From Planctomycetota bacterium (GTDB taxonomy: Bacteria > Planctomycetota > Phycisphaerae > WQYP01), in assembly GCA_021780285.1 (NCBI GenBank), contig JAJXZA010000171.1:1-7237 (forward strand): a stretch of DNA of 7,237 nt. Direction: 5' to 3'. Shown piece after piece: positions 1 to 6,741 of the stretch. Position numbers and translations under genes: made by a program. The first letter of the stretch is position 1; each line of letters opens with the position of its first letter. The notes under the pieces were generated by a model. The model did no database searches. It saw only the letters and a program-made list of their open reading frames with translations, and had not been told where the DNA came from.

Positions 1-194
1 CATGATGCTTAGCCCCAAAACCACTGGATCAAACCACATGCCACTCATACCTCTTGATGAAATGCGACCACACCGGCCGCAAACGGGGAGTCCGCGCGCC
101 AGGGATAAAATTACCGAAACTCCAATAACTTATGGTTTGGATTGCGAGTTTGGTATATTATATGGTGAGTACCTGTCTTTGAGGAACAACTAAG
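1..194. other. Left-edge stretch without a recognisable gene
   Basis: No coding frame with a recognisable product is visible on either strand. The stretch is AT-rich from about 110 to 170, which suits promoter DNA for the small ORF that may follow. The 63-codon plus-strand open frame at the very edge is rich in Pro, His and Arg and resembles no family I know; I treat it as noise. Confidence 0.4.
151..159 (+). promoter_or_regulatory. Possible extended -10 promoter
   Basis: TGGTATATT reads as an extended -10 element: TG, one base, then TATATT, a 5 of 6 match to TATAAT. No good -35 box lies 16-18 bases upstream, which is tolerated at extended -10 promoters. Transcription would start near 166, 15 bases before a GAGGA Shine-Dalgarno-like sequence (181-185). 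The call rests on consensus matching only. Confidence 0.22.
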
Positions 195-371
195 TTGTTG
201 ATAGAGATATACAAACTGCCAGGACTTCCGGATGGTGCCGCCAAGTCCTCGTCCTCGCCCTGTGTCTACGCCACTTTCGGCCATTGGGGGCTACGCGTAA
301 AGGCGCTCGATCCCGCGATCCAGTACGAGCGCTTTTACGTCGAGTTGCTACTCCCGCAGGCACCCCGCTAG
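195..371 (+). CDS. Possible small ORF, 58 aa, function unknown
   Basis: An open frame runs from tandem TTG codons (195 and 198) to TAG at 369-371. GAGGA at 181-185 sits nine bases before the first TTG, and an extended -10 box lies upstream. From about residue 15 the third codon positions are mostly G or C, first positions less so and second positions about half, the order expected of coding DNA in a GC-rich genome. Residues 18-21 are four serines; the second half is aromatic and mixed-charge (VYATFGHWGLRVKALDP, then a YERFYVELLL stretch). I recognise no family. It could be a genuine small protein, the tail of a decayed gene, or chance. A 7-bp inverted repeat (303-309 with 326-332) lies inside it. 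It converges on the methyltransferase, whose stop is 69 bases away. Confidence 0.25.
   Translation: MLIEIYKLPGLPDGAAKSSSSPCVYATFGHWGLRVKALDPAIQYERFYVELLLPQAPR
303..332. repeat. Inverted repeat GCGCTCG/CGAGCGC
   Basis: GCGCTCG (303-309) and CGAGCGC (326-332) are perfect 7-base arms around a 16-base loop, followed on the plus strand by TTTT. It resembles a weak intrinsic terminator. The long loop, the short T-run and its place inside a possible ORF make that uncertain. On the minus strand it lies about 110 bases beyond the methyltransferase stop and could also end that transcript. Confidence 0.25.
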
Positions 372-440
372 CCCCAATGCTCGCCAATCGTTCCCGATCC
401 TTGGCATAGTCCCTCGCTGCATTGGCATTCGGAGGGCCTT

Positions 441-1400
441 CTACACCAGCAGGCCTGGCTGTTCGGCCGGTACCTTTCGCTTACGCGGCTTTGCGGAAGG
501 TGTATTCGACTGGCCGAGTTGAATCTGCCCTCCGGGGGTTTTGGGCGCTGATGCTACCGGCGTATCGGAGCCATGCAGAGGATCGCCGACGTTGGTCTGC
601 TTGAGTCGTTCTTCAATGCGTTTGGCGTACTCTTCTGAAAGCTCAAAGCCGATAAAATTGCGGCCGAGTTTTTTGGCTGTTACCAGCGTTGAGCCGCTGC
701 CGCCAAATGGGTCGAGCACAGTCTCGCCGGTATTGGATGAGGCGCGGATAATGCGTGCCAAAAGCTGCTCAGGCATTTGGCAGCCGTGCCAGCCGGCGCG
801 CTCGCCAAACGTGCCGCACACCCGCGGAAAGTACCAGGTGTCGTTTTCCGGCGGGAAGTTGTCGGGAATGTCCTGTGGACGAAGAATCCAGGTGTCGTCG
901 GGTAATCGGCCCTGCGGGTTGCTGCGGGCATCGTTGTACACCAACTGCCTTGCGGATGGCACGCGAATATCCATGTGGTTAAACGTGAACGTTTTGGGGT
1001 TTTTCACAAAATGAAACAGATGCGTATGGCTGCGGGCAAATTTGAATTTGCACTGCACCCCAAAGGTGTAATACCAAAGCACCCAACTCCGGCAATGCAG
1101 GCCAAGCTCCCGCTGAAAAATAAGCTTCAGCTCGGCGGCAAAGTCATCGCCGATTGCCAGCCAAAAAGTCCCGGTAGGCTTAAGCGCCTTAACCGCGGCT
1201 GCGCCCCATTTGCGGGTCCAGTCCAAGTATTCGTCGGCGGCACGCTTGTCTTCGTATACGTCGTATTTGTAACCGATGTTAAACGGGGGATCGGCAAAGA
1301 TCAGGTCAATCGAACCTTCCGGAACCTGAGCTAAACCCTCAATGCAATCACCGTGATACAGTTTGTTCAGTTCCAATGGAGCCTCGCGATAAAACGTCAA
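441..1400 (-). CDS. Site-specific DNA-methyltransferase, beta-class (N6-adenine/N4-cytosine family)
   Basis: This enzyme transfers a methyl group from S-adenosylmethionine to an exocyclic base amine in DNA. Catalytic motif IV is ADPPF (residues 36-40), and the AdoMet-binding motif I DPFGGSGST lies at 230-238. Motif IV preceding motif I, with the presumed target-recognition region between (about 100-200), is the beta-class order of the N6_N4_Mtase family. DPPF favours N6-adenine over N4-cytosine, whose motif is usually SPPY. After about residue 276 comes a Pro/Ser/Gly-rich tail ending in a basic patch (KPRKRK), probably disordered. The frame opens at TTG 1400 after an in-frame stop, but without a clear ribosome site. 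TTG at 1376 (residue 9) has GAGG five bases upstream and brings the start next to the conserved LNKLYHGDCI; I think it the likelier true start. It lies 42 bases downstream of aconitase, same strand. No nuclease gene is adjacent, so it looks solitary. Confidence 0.93.
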   Translation of the reverse strand: MTFYREAPLELNKLYHGDCIEGLAQVPEGSIDLIFADPPFNIGYKYDVYEDKRAADEYLDWTRKWGAAAVKALKPTGTFWLAIGDDFAAELKLIFQRELGLHCRSWVLWYYTFGVQCKFKFARSHTHLFHFVKNPKTFTFNHMDIRVPSARQLVYNDARSNPQGRLPDDTWILRPQDIPDNFPPENDTWYFPRVCGTFGERAGWHGCQMPEQLLARIIRASSNTGETVLDPFGGSGSTLVTAKKLGRNFIGFELSEEYAKRIEERLKQTNVGDPLHGSDTPVASAPKTPGGQIQLGQSNTPSAKPRKRKVPAEQPGLLV

Positions 1401-1442
1401 GATATCTTACAACCAAGCGGCACACTGCCGCGCCCGCTGCGC

Positions 1443-4199
1443 CTAACCTTGCGCCATTCGCCGCAGCACGGTATGCAATATGCCGCCGTTGCGGTAGTAG
1501 TCTACTTCTACAGGGGTATCTATGCGGCAGGTGACGACGAACTCAATTTTGGCGCCATCCGGCTTGGTTGCGGTAACAACCACGTCCTGCCGCGGCTTAA
1601 GCGAATCATCAAGTTTGATATCAAACGTTTCCTGCCCGCTAAGGCCAAGGCTCTGGGCATTGTGGCCTTTCTTAAAGGTCAGCGGCAAGACGCCCATGCC
1701 TACCAGATTGCTGCGGTGAATGCGTTCAAAGCTTTCGGCAATTACCGCACGGGCGCCCAGCAGGAAGGTGCCTTTGGCGGCCCAATCGCGGCTAGAACCC
1801 ATGCCATAATCTTTGCCGGCAAGAATGATCAGCGGCGTGCCTTTGCTCTTGTAGTTGACCGAGGCGTCGTAAATGGGCTTTACCTTGCCATCGGTAAAGT
1901 CGGTGGTTACGCCGCCTTCAGTACCGGGTGCCAGCTTGTTTTTAACGCGAATATTTGCAAAAGTGCCGCGGGTCATGACCCGATCGTTACCGCGGCGTGC
2001 GCCGTAGCTGTTAAACATGGCGGCCGTTACGCCGTTTTCAATAAGAAACTTGCCGGCGGGGCTGTCCTTTTTAATGTTACCGGCGGGGCTGATGTGGTCG
2101 GTTGTTACCGAATCGCCAAGATAGGCCAGGCAGCGGGCGGCGCGAATGGCTTCAATGGGCTTGGGTGTGGGGCTAAGGCCCACAAAAAATGGCGGTTCCT
2201 GAATATAGGTGCTCTTGGCGTCCCATTCAAAAAGCTCGCCCGTGCTGGTTTTAATGGCTTTCCACTCATTCGAGCCGGTAAATACATTGGCGTACTCGTG
2301 GGTAAACTGTTCGCTTAGCACGCACCGGTTAACGGTGTCGGCAATTTCCTGCTGGCAGGGCCATATGTCTGCCAGCATCACCGGCTTGCCCTTGGCATCT
2401 ACGCCCAGCGGTTCGTGGAGCAGGTCAATGTCCACCGTGCCGGCGATGGCGTACGCCACCACCAGCGGTGGCGAGGCCAGATAGTTGGCTTTGACGTCGG
2501 GGCTTATGCGACCCTCAAAGTTGCGATTGCCCGAAAGCACTGCAGTCGCCACCAGGTCATTTTCGTTTATGGCTTTGCTGATGGGTTCGGGCAATGGCCC
2601 GGAATTACCGATGCATGTGGTGCAACCAAAGCCCACCAGATTAAATCCGCAGGATTCCAGCGGCTTCATCAGGCCGGCCTTTTCAAGATAGTCCACCACA
2701 ACCTTGGAGCCGGGGGCAAGCGATGTTTTCACCCATGGCTTGCGGGTCAGGCCGCGATCCGCCGCCTTTTTGGCGACCAGTCCGGCGGCAATCATTACAT
2801 TGGGGTTGCTGGTATTGGTGCAACTTGTAATGGCGGCAATGGCCACCGCTCCGTGCTTAAGGCTCAATGTGTTGCCATCAAGCTCAACATAGACCCCGTC
2901 AAACCCGGGATCGGCCTTAACGGCATTGGCCACAGCGCTGGCACCGCCGCCATCGCCTTCCCAGCTTTGCACCGTCGAGCCATGGGCGGTCGAGGCTTTG
3001 CCGTAAATGACGGACAAATCCTGCCGCCATTGACCTTTCATGGCTCCAAGGGCTACGCGATCTTGTGGGCGACGCGGCCCCGCCAGCGATGGTTCCACCT
3101 GGTTCAGGTTCAACTCCAGCGAATTGCTGTAGGCAATGCTGCGGCTGTCGTCGCGCCACAATCCCTGAAGCTTGGCATATTGTTCAACCGTTTTGATGAG
3201 GGCTTCCTCGCGGCCGCTGAGGCGCATGTAGGCAAGCGTTTGTTCGTCAATTGGGAAAAAGCCGATGGTAGCGCCGTATTCGGGCGCCATGTTGCTGATG
3301 GTGGCCCGGTTGGCCACCGACATTTCCGCCAGACCCGGCCCGTAAAACTCAACAAATTTATCCACTACGCCGTGCTCGCGCAGCATCTGGGTGATGGTGA
3401 GCACCAGGTCGGTGGCGGTGCAGCCTTCGCGCAGCTTACCGGTGAGCTTAAAGCCCACGACTTCAGGCAGAAGCATATAAATGGGCTGGCCCAACATGAC
3501 GGCCTCCGCCTCAATGCCGCCTACGCCCCAGCCCACTACGCCCAAGCCGTTAATCATGGTGGTGTGCGAATCGGTGCCTACCAGTGAATCGGGGTACAGC
3601 ACTCCGTCTTTTTCCCAAACCACTTTGGCCAGGTATTCGAGGTTTACCTGATGCACAATGCCTGTCGCCGGCGGCACCACGCGAAAATTGTTAAATGCCT
3701 GCTGGCCCCATTTTAGAAACTGGTATCGCTCCTGATTGCGCTCAAATTCGTGGCGCGCGTTAATCTCCAAAGCCATGCCGCTGGCAAAAGCGTCTACCTG
3801 CACGCTGTGGTCTATCACCAGATCGCACGGCACGAGCGGATTTACCTTTTTGGGATCGCCGCCGATGCGCTTAATGGCCGCCCGCATGGCGGCGAGGTCT
3901 ACCACGGCCGGCACGCCGGTAAAATCCTGCAATACCACGCGACCGGGCATAAAGGGAATTTCGACGGCGGCGGGCTTGCGGGCGTCGTAGCCGGCAAGGG
4001 CTTCAACATCCTTTTGCGTTACCACATGGCCATCGCAATTTCGTAGAACAGACTCCAGCAGCACCTTGATGCTGTAAGGCAGTTGCTGCACAGAGCCAAG
4101 ATGCTTAATCGCATCGAGCCGGTAGACTGTTTTGTCGCCGGTGGGCGTGCTGATGGTTGCCTTGGCTTTGAAAGGGTCGAATGTGGTTGTCGTGGTCAT
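1443..4199 (-). CDS. acnA: Aconitate hydratase AcnA (AcnA/IRP1 type)
   Basis: Cytoplasmic [4Fe-4S] enzyme that interconverts citrate and isocitrate through cis-aconitate in the TCA and glyoxylate cycles. At 918 residues it has normal AcnA length and appears intact. The substrate-binding segment GTDSHTTMINGLG is at 208-220. The cluster ligands are C460 (in ITSCTNTSNP) and C526 and C529 (in GFGCTTCIGNSG). The C-terminal swivel domain follows, with GDSVTTDHISPAGNI at 695-709, SYGARRGNDRVM at 731-742, and the active-site GSSRDWAAKG at 801-810 that supplies catalytic Ser and Arg. The ATG start has AGAGGA five bases upstream. Domain order (three-part catalytic core, linker, swivel) matches AcnA, not AcnB. 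The methyltransferase follows 42 bases downstream and is probably co-transcribed. Its leader contains competing inverted repeats that may regulate it. Large open frames on the opposite strand here are coding shadows. Confidence 0.98.
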   Translation of the reverse strand: MTTTTTFDPFKAKATISTPTGDKTVYRLDAIKHLGSVQQLPYSIKVLLESVLRNCDGHVVTQKDVEALAGYDARKPAAVEIPFMPGRVVLQDFTGVPAVVDLAAMRAAIKRIGGDPKKVNPLVPCDLVIDHSVQVDAFASGMALEINARHEFERNQERYQFLKWGQQAFNNFRVVPPATGIVHQVNLEYLAKVVWEKDGVLYPDSLVGTDSHTTMINGLGVVGWGVGGIEAEAVMLGQPIYMLLPEVVGFKLTGKLREGCTATDLVLTITQMLREHGVVDKFVEFYGPGLAEMSVANRATISNMAPEYGATIGFFPIDEQTLAYMRLSGREEALIKTVEQYAKLQGLWRDDSRSIAYSNSLELNLNQVEPSLAGPRRPQDRVALGAMKGQWRQDLSVIYGKASTAHGSTVQSWEGDGGGASAVANAVKADPGFDGVYVELDGNTLSLKHGAVAIAAITSCTNTSNPNVMIAAGLVAKKAADRGLTRKPWVKTSLAPGSKVVVDYLEKAGLMKPLESCGFNLVGFGCTTCIGNSGPLPEPISKAINENDLVATAVLSGNRNFEGRISPDVKANYLASPPLVVAYAIAGTVDIDLLHEPLGVDAKGKPVMLADIWPCQQEIADTVNRCVLSEQFTHEYANVFTGSNEWKAIKTSTGELFEWDAKSTYIQEPPFFVGLSPTPKPIEAIRAARCLAYLGDSVTTDHISPAGNIKKDSPAGKFLIENGVTAAMFNSYGARRGNDRVMTRGTFANIRVKNKLAPGTEGGVTTDFTDGKVKPIYDASVNYKSKGTPLIILAGKDYGMGSSRDWAAKGTFLLGARAVIAESFERIHRSNLVGMGVLPLTFKKGHNAQSLGLSGQETFDIKLDDSLKPRQDVVVTATKPDGAKIEFVVTCRIDTPVEVDYYRNGGILHTVLRRMAQG

Positions 4200-4204
4200 G
4201 AAAA

Positions 4205-4210
4205 TCCTCT
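4205..4210 (-). promoter_or_regulatory. Ribosome binding site of acnA
   Basis: Read on the minus strand this is AGAGGA, five bases before the ATG at 4199-4197. It fixes the aconitase start. Confidence 0.7.
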
Positions 4211-4242
4211 GGTTTTAAAGACATAAAAACAAGCCCGTCATC

Positions 4243-4346
4243 AGCCGCGCCAACAGGCGGCTCCCGGTGCGCTATTTTAGCCGCTGCGAGCCAGTTGGAA
4301 AGCCCACCGAAGATGTCGCGCTCCGCCGCGATATCAAGCGGCTAAA
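4243..4346 (-). promoter_or_regulatory. Possible structured acnA leader with competing stems
   Basis: In acnA transcript orientation four related arms follow each other: TTTAGCCGCT (4346-4337), AGCGGCTAAA (4285-4276), AGCCGC (4262-4257) and GCGGCT (4248-4243). Arms 1 and 2 form a perfect 10-bp stem. Arms 3 and 4 form a 6-bp hairpin with an 8-base loop. Arms 2 and 3 can pair instead through the same six bases. Inside the 1:2 stem, 4313-4334 forms its own hairpin of eight pairs including one G-T wobble, with a 6-base loop. A TTTTT run (4229-4225) follows arm 4 by 13 bases, too far for a standard terminator. The arrangement resembles an attenuator but could equally be a dispersed palindromic repeat. 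Whether transcription begins upstream of it is unknown; I found no clear acnA promoter. Confidence 0.3.
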
Positions 4347-4355
4347 GTGAGTCTT

Positions 4356-4500
4356 CTAGTGTACTGTCCCTAACGGACGTTTACAGTTGCTGGCCGTCAT
4401 GGTTCGCGGAGCACACGGCGTCGATAGCCCGCTTGGGCCAGAATATTTGAAAAAACTGTGAAGTGCATATCGTAAATCTTCCTCTGGGACACTACACTAG
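4356..4500. mobile_element. Mini-element with inverted ends and CTAG flanks (IS481-like remnant or MITE)
   Basis: A 137-bp segment (4360-4496) is bounded by TGTACTGTCCC on the left and GGGACACTACA on the right, inverted repeats matching at 10 of 11 positions. A further weakly matching stretch ends in a shared TTTAC (left 4380-4384, right complement 4472-4476). Both ends are flanked directly outside by CTAG (4356-4359 and 4497-4500), as expected of a target-site duplication. TGT-starting ends and insertion at CTAG-containing sites are known from the IS481 family, so that is my best assignment; a TA-duplicating IS630-type element is the alternative. The interior is far too short for a transposase. 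It holds only a short open frame ending at TGA 4459-4461. The element is therefore non-autonomous or a solo remnant. Confidence 0.45.
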
Positions 4501-4664
4501 CTTCCATTAAGTATTTAATACCCGTTTACGGCTGAGGGGGCCGCCGGGAGGGGTGCTGTCTGCGACATTTACGGTCATCTCGGCCCAGTCCGCAGCAGGC
4601 TCATCCCTTGACATGCCGGCTTCGACCCTGGCACGGTCGGGTTGGGGTCGCAGAGCCAAGTGTG
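4501..4664. other. Intergenic stretch, nothing recognisable
   Basis: I see no gene here. It contains a short AT-rich palindrome GTATT-T-AATAC (4511-4521), a G-rich patch with only three runs of three or more G (4534-4555), and a TTGACA hexamer (4608-4613) with no -10 box at the right distance. Confidence 0.4.
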
Positions 4665-4693
4665 TTGGCACGGTGGTACATGTGTAGTATGCT
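4665..4693 (+). promoter_or_regulatory. Sigma70-like promoter for the ClC gene
   Basis: TTGGCA (4665-4670, 5 of 6 to TTGACA) and TATGCT (4688-4693, 4 of 6 to TATAAT) are separated by the ideal 17 bases. Transcription would start near 4700, giving a leader of about 140 bases before the TTG start at 4840. Confidence 0.45.
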
Positions 4694-4737
4694 CACGCTC
4701 AACATGATTGATTTAAGCCTTGTAAAATGTTGTAAAC

Positions 4738-4751
4738 ACACTGGGCAGTGT
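4738..4751. promoter_or_regulatory. Palindrome ACACTG-GG-CAGTGT, possible operator
   Basis: Perfect 6-base arms flank two G residues. The site lies about 40 bases downstream of the predicted ClC transcription start and 88 bases before the start codon. It could be a repressor operator, or a small RNA hairpin (ACACT, GGGC loop, AGTGT) followed by TTT. No regulator gene is in the window to match it. Confidence 0.25.
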
Positions 4752-4826
4752 TTTGGGTGGTGTATGGCCCTGCAGAAATCGGCCAAAGTGAGCTTGGGTC
4801 AAACCTGCCGGAATTTGATCGTGGTC

Positions 4827-4831
4827 GGAGG
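4827..4831 (+). promoter_or_regulatory. Ribosome binding site that fixes a TTG start
   Basis: GGAGG stands eight bases before TTG at 4840-4842. An in-frame stop at 4816-4818 rules out starts further upstream, and the next in-frame ATG is codon 97, inside the first membrane helix. The TTG is therefore the start. Confidence 0.75.
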
Positions 4832-4839
4832 GTGCTGCT

Positions 4840-6741
4840 TTGGACGATGACAGCATAAATCCTAACCAGCCGCATGCCGTTGGGGGCACCGGCGCAAAGG
4901 CTGCGCCAGAGGCTACAAAGGCAAGCGAGTCGTCCGCTGCGAACTGTGCTGCAACTGCTCCAACCGTCAACGGCACGTCGGCGCATGCTAGCGCTGACGA
5001 GGACCTTCTGCAGGTGATAAAAATCAAGGAGTCTCGCGGCCTTTTAGACCGCAGCGGGCTGTTTTTATGTTTGTTGGCGGTAGGCATAGGCGTGTTAGGC
5101 GAGGCTGCCGCATGGACGCTTTTTAAAATGATCGGGTTGTTTACCAATCTGGCATTTTATGACCGCTTTGCTTTTACCTTTAACGCGCCCACAACGGTGC
5201 ATGTCGGGTGGTGGGTATTGCTAATTCCGGTGGTGGGGGGGCTAATTGTCGGCTTCATGGCTCGTTTTGGATCAGAGATGATTCGAGGGCATGGCATTCC
5301 CGAAGCGATGCAGAGTGCGCTTTATCAGGACAGCATTATTCCCGCACGTGTGGCCGTGCTTAAACCGCTCTCAGCCGCCATCAGCATTGGTACCGGCTGC
5401 CCATTTGGCGCTGAAGGCCCCATTATTGCCACCGGAGCTTCGCTTGGCTCTATTGTGGGGCAGGCCATACCTATGAACAAAGATCGCCGCCGCATTCTGC
5501 TTGCGGCCGGCGCTGCGGCGGGTATGTCGGCAACGTTCGGCGCGCCTTTGGCGTCGGTATTACTGGCGCTGGAGTTGCTGCTGTTTGAATTTCAGCCGGT
5601 GGCGATTGTGGCTGTGGCGATTGCCAGTGCAGTGGCCGCGGCTTTGCGCATAGCCGTCATGGGCACCAAACCCATATTTGCCATGCCTGAACTCCCCCGG
5701 CCCACGCTTGAGCCGCTGATGTTTTATGCATTAATCGGCATTGTTTGCGGCGTGATGGCGGTGCTGCTGACACACAGTGTGTACGCCGTTGAAAATGCAT
5801 TTAAGAAGTTGCGCCATGTGCATTGGATGTGGTGGCCCGCGATCGGAGCCGTGGTGGTGGGGATTTGCGGTTTGATTTTTAACCCCTCCATGGGTGTGGG
5901 GTATGTTAATATTCAGCAAATACTTTCCGGCAAAGTCGGCTTTGCGTTTGTCGGCATGCTGCTCTTGACCCGCATTATCTCATGGACGGTAGCCTTGGGC
6001 AGCGGTACATCGGGCAGCACCATGGCTCCGCTGTTCAACATAGGCAGTGCGCTGGGCGCGGCGGTGGCGCTGACTCTTTTACGTTTTATTCCCGAAGCCG
6101 ATGTCAATGCGAGGGCTGCCGCGCTGGTCGGTATGGCCTCGCTATTTGCCGGCGCCACTTGGGCGCCTCTTACATCCATTGTATTTGCGTTTGAAACCAC
6201 GCTGCGACCCAACGGGTTGGCGCCGATTGTTGCCGGCTGCACCACATCCTTCCTGGTTTCCTGTGCGCTGATGCGCCAAAACATACTGACTGAAAAGTTT
6301 GCGCGTCGCGGAGGCCGGGGGCTTTTCAGACCTAAAGGTGATTTTCTTGACCGTACTCTTGTGGCTGATGCGTGTACGCGTAAGCCTGCGTGTTTAAATG
6401 CCCGCGATACAGTGGCTATCGCACGGCAAAAAATTATGGGCGATCCGACATATTCCAAGCACAACGGATTTCCGCTTGTTGACTCGGCTGGCCATGTTGT
6501 GGGCCTGTTAACCACCCGCGACTTTCTGGATGCCGGCGTTGCACCCAATACGCCGCTGGAGCAATTGTTGCGGCGGCCGCCCAATGTTATTTACGGCGAT
6601 TGCAGTCTGCGCATCGCCGACCAAATGATGCAGCGCCACAATGTCGGTCGTCTGCTCGTGACCGATCGCAACGAGACCGGGCGGCTGATCGGCGTTATTA
6701 CCCGCGAAGACCTCTTGGCCGCATACCGCCAAGATTCCTGA
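4840..6741 (+). CDS. ClC-family anion channel/transporter with C-terminal CBS pair
   Basis: Inner-membrane ClC protein of 633 residues that moves chloride or a similar anion. Residues 1-57 are Ala/Ser/Thr-rich, hydrophilic and cytoplasmic, with no signal peptide. The ClC membrane core spans about 72-490; two CBS domains (about 505-565 and 572-630) follow, which in relatives bind adenine nucleotides. Ion-path motifs are GHGIPE (150-155, for GSGIP), GAEGP (190-194, for GREGP) and STMAP (393-397, for GIFAP). The gating glutamate is kept as E192. The second-pathway proton glutamate (E203 of E. coli ClcA) aligns with L246, just after E245. The pore serine and tyrosine (S107, Y445) align with H151 and L483. 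Other CBS-bearing bacterial ClCs carry GHG(V/I)PE, so the His looks lineage-typical. The changes leave coupled H+/anion exchange uncertain. Start is TTG behind GGAGG. The gene diverges from acnA and lies 115 bases before the hydrolase. Confidence 0.95.
   Translation: MDDDSINPNQPHAVGGTGAKAAPEATKASESSAANCAATAPTVNGTSAHASADEDLLQVIKIKESRGLLDRSGLFLCLLAVGIGVLGEAAAWTLFKMIGLFTNLAFYDRFAFTFNAPTTVHVGWWVLLIPVVGGLIVGFMARFGSEMIRGHGIPEAMQSALYQDSIIPARVAVLKPLSAAISIGTGCPFGAEGPIIATGASLGSIVGQAIPMNKDRRRILLAAGAAAGMSATFGAPLASVLLALELLLFEFQPVAIVAVAIASAVAAALRIAVMGTKPIFAMPELPRPTLEPLMFYALIGIVCGVMAVLLTHSVYAVENAFKKLRHVHWMWWPAIGAVVVGICGLIFNPSMGVGYVNIQQILSGKVGFAFVGMLLLTRIISWTVALGSGTSGSTMAPLFNIGSALGAAVALTLLRFIPEADVNARAAALVGMASLFAGATWAPLTSIVFAFETTLRPNGLAPIVAGCTTSFLVSCALMRQNILTEKFARRGGRGLFRPKGDFLDRTLVADACTRKPACLNARDTVAIARQKIMGDPTYSKHNGFPLVDSAGHVVGLLTTRDFLDAGVAPNTPLEQLLRRPPNVIYGDCSLRIADQMMQRHNVGRLLVTDRNETGRLIGVITREDLLAAYRQDS

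Noticed and set aside
401..428. Direct repeat TTGGCAT at 401 and 422
   Set aside because: Two 7-base copies 21 bases apart are easily chance, and nothing else around them suggests a binding site or array.
1353..3587. Two long plus-strand open frames (321 and 390 codons) opposite aconitase
   Set aside because: They are antisense to an unmistakable, intact AcnA, are Gly/Ala/His-rich without any motif, and arise from the GC-biased codon use of the real gene.
4534..4555. G-rich patch as a possible G-quadruplex
   Set aside because: Only three runs of three or more G are present, so a standard three-tier quadruplex cannot form.
4608..4613. TTGACA as a consensus -35 box
   Set aside because: The sequence 16-18 bases downstream has no acceptable -10 hexamer, and the TTGGCA/TATGCT pair nearby is much better spaced.
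4614..4636. tRNA-like T-arm around GGCTTCGACCC
   Set aside because: No acceptor stem, anticodon arm or D-arm can be built around it.
4738..4751. Iron-responsive element (CAGTGT) in the ClC leader, suggested by the neighbouring IRP-type aconitase
   Set aside because: CAGTGT is an arm of the palindrome, not a hairpin loop. The flanking bases give only G-T wobbles, and the bulged C is absent.
4608..4850. 80-codon plus-strand open frame in the intergenic region and overlapping minus-strand frames
   Set aside because: They are Cys/Trp/Met-rich, lack coding-like base bias, lie over the promoter and leader of the ClC gene, and resemble no family.
5913..6584. 223-codon minus-strand open frame opposite the ClC gene
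   Set aside because: It is a shadow of the ClC reading frame, with no recognisable domain and a composition typical of antisense translation.
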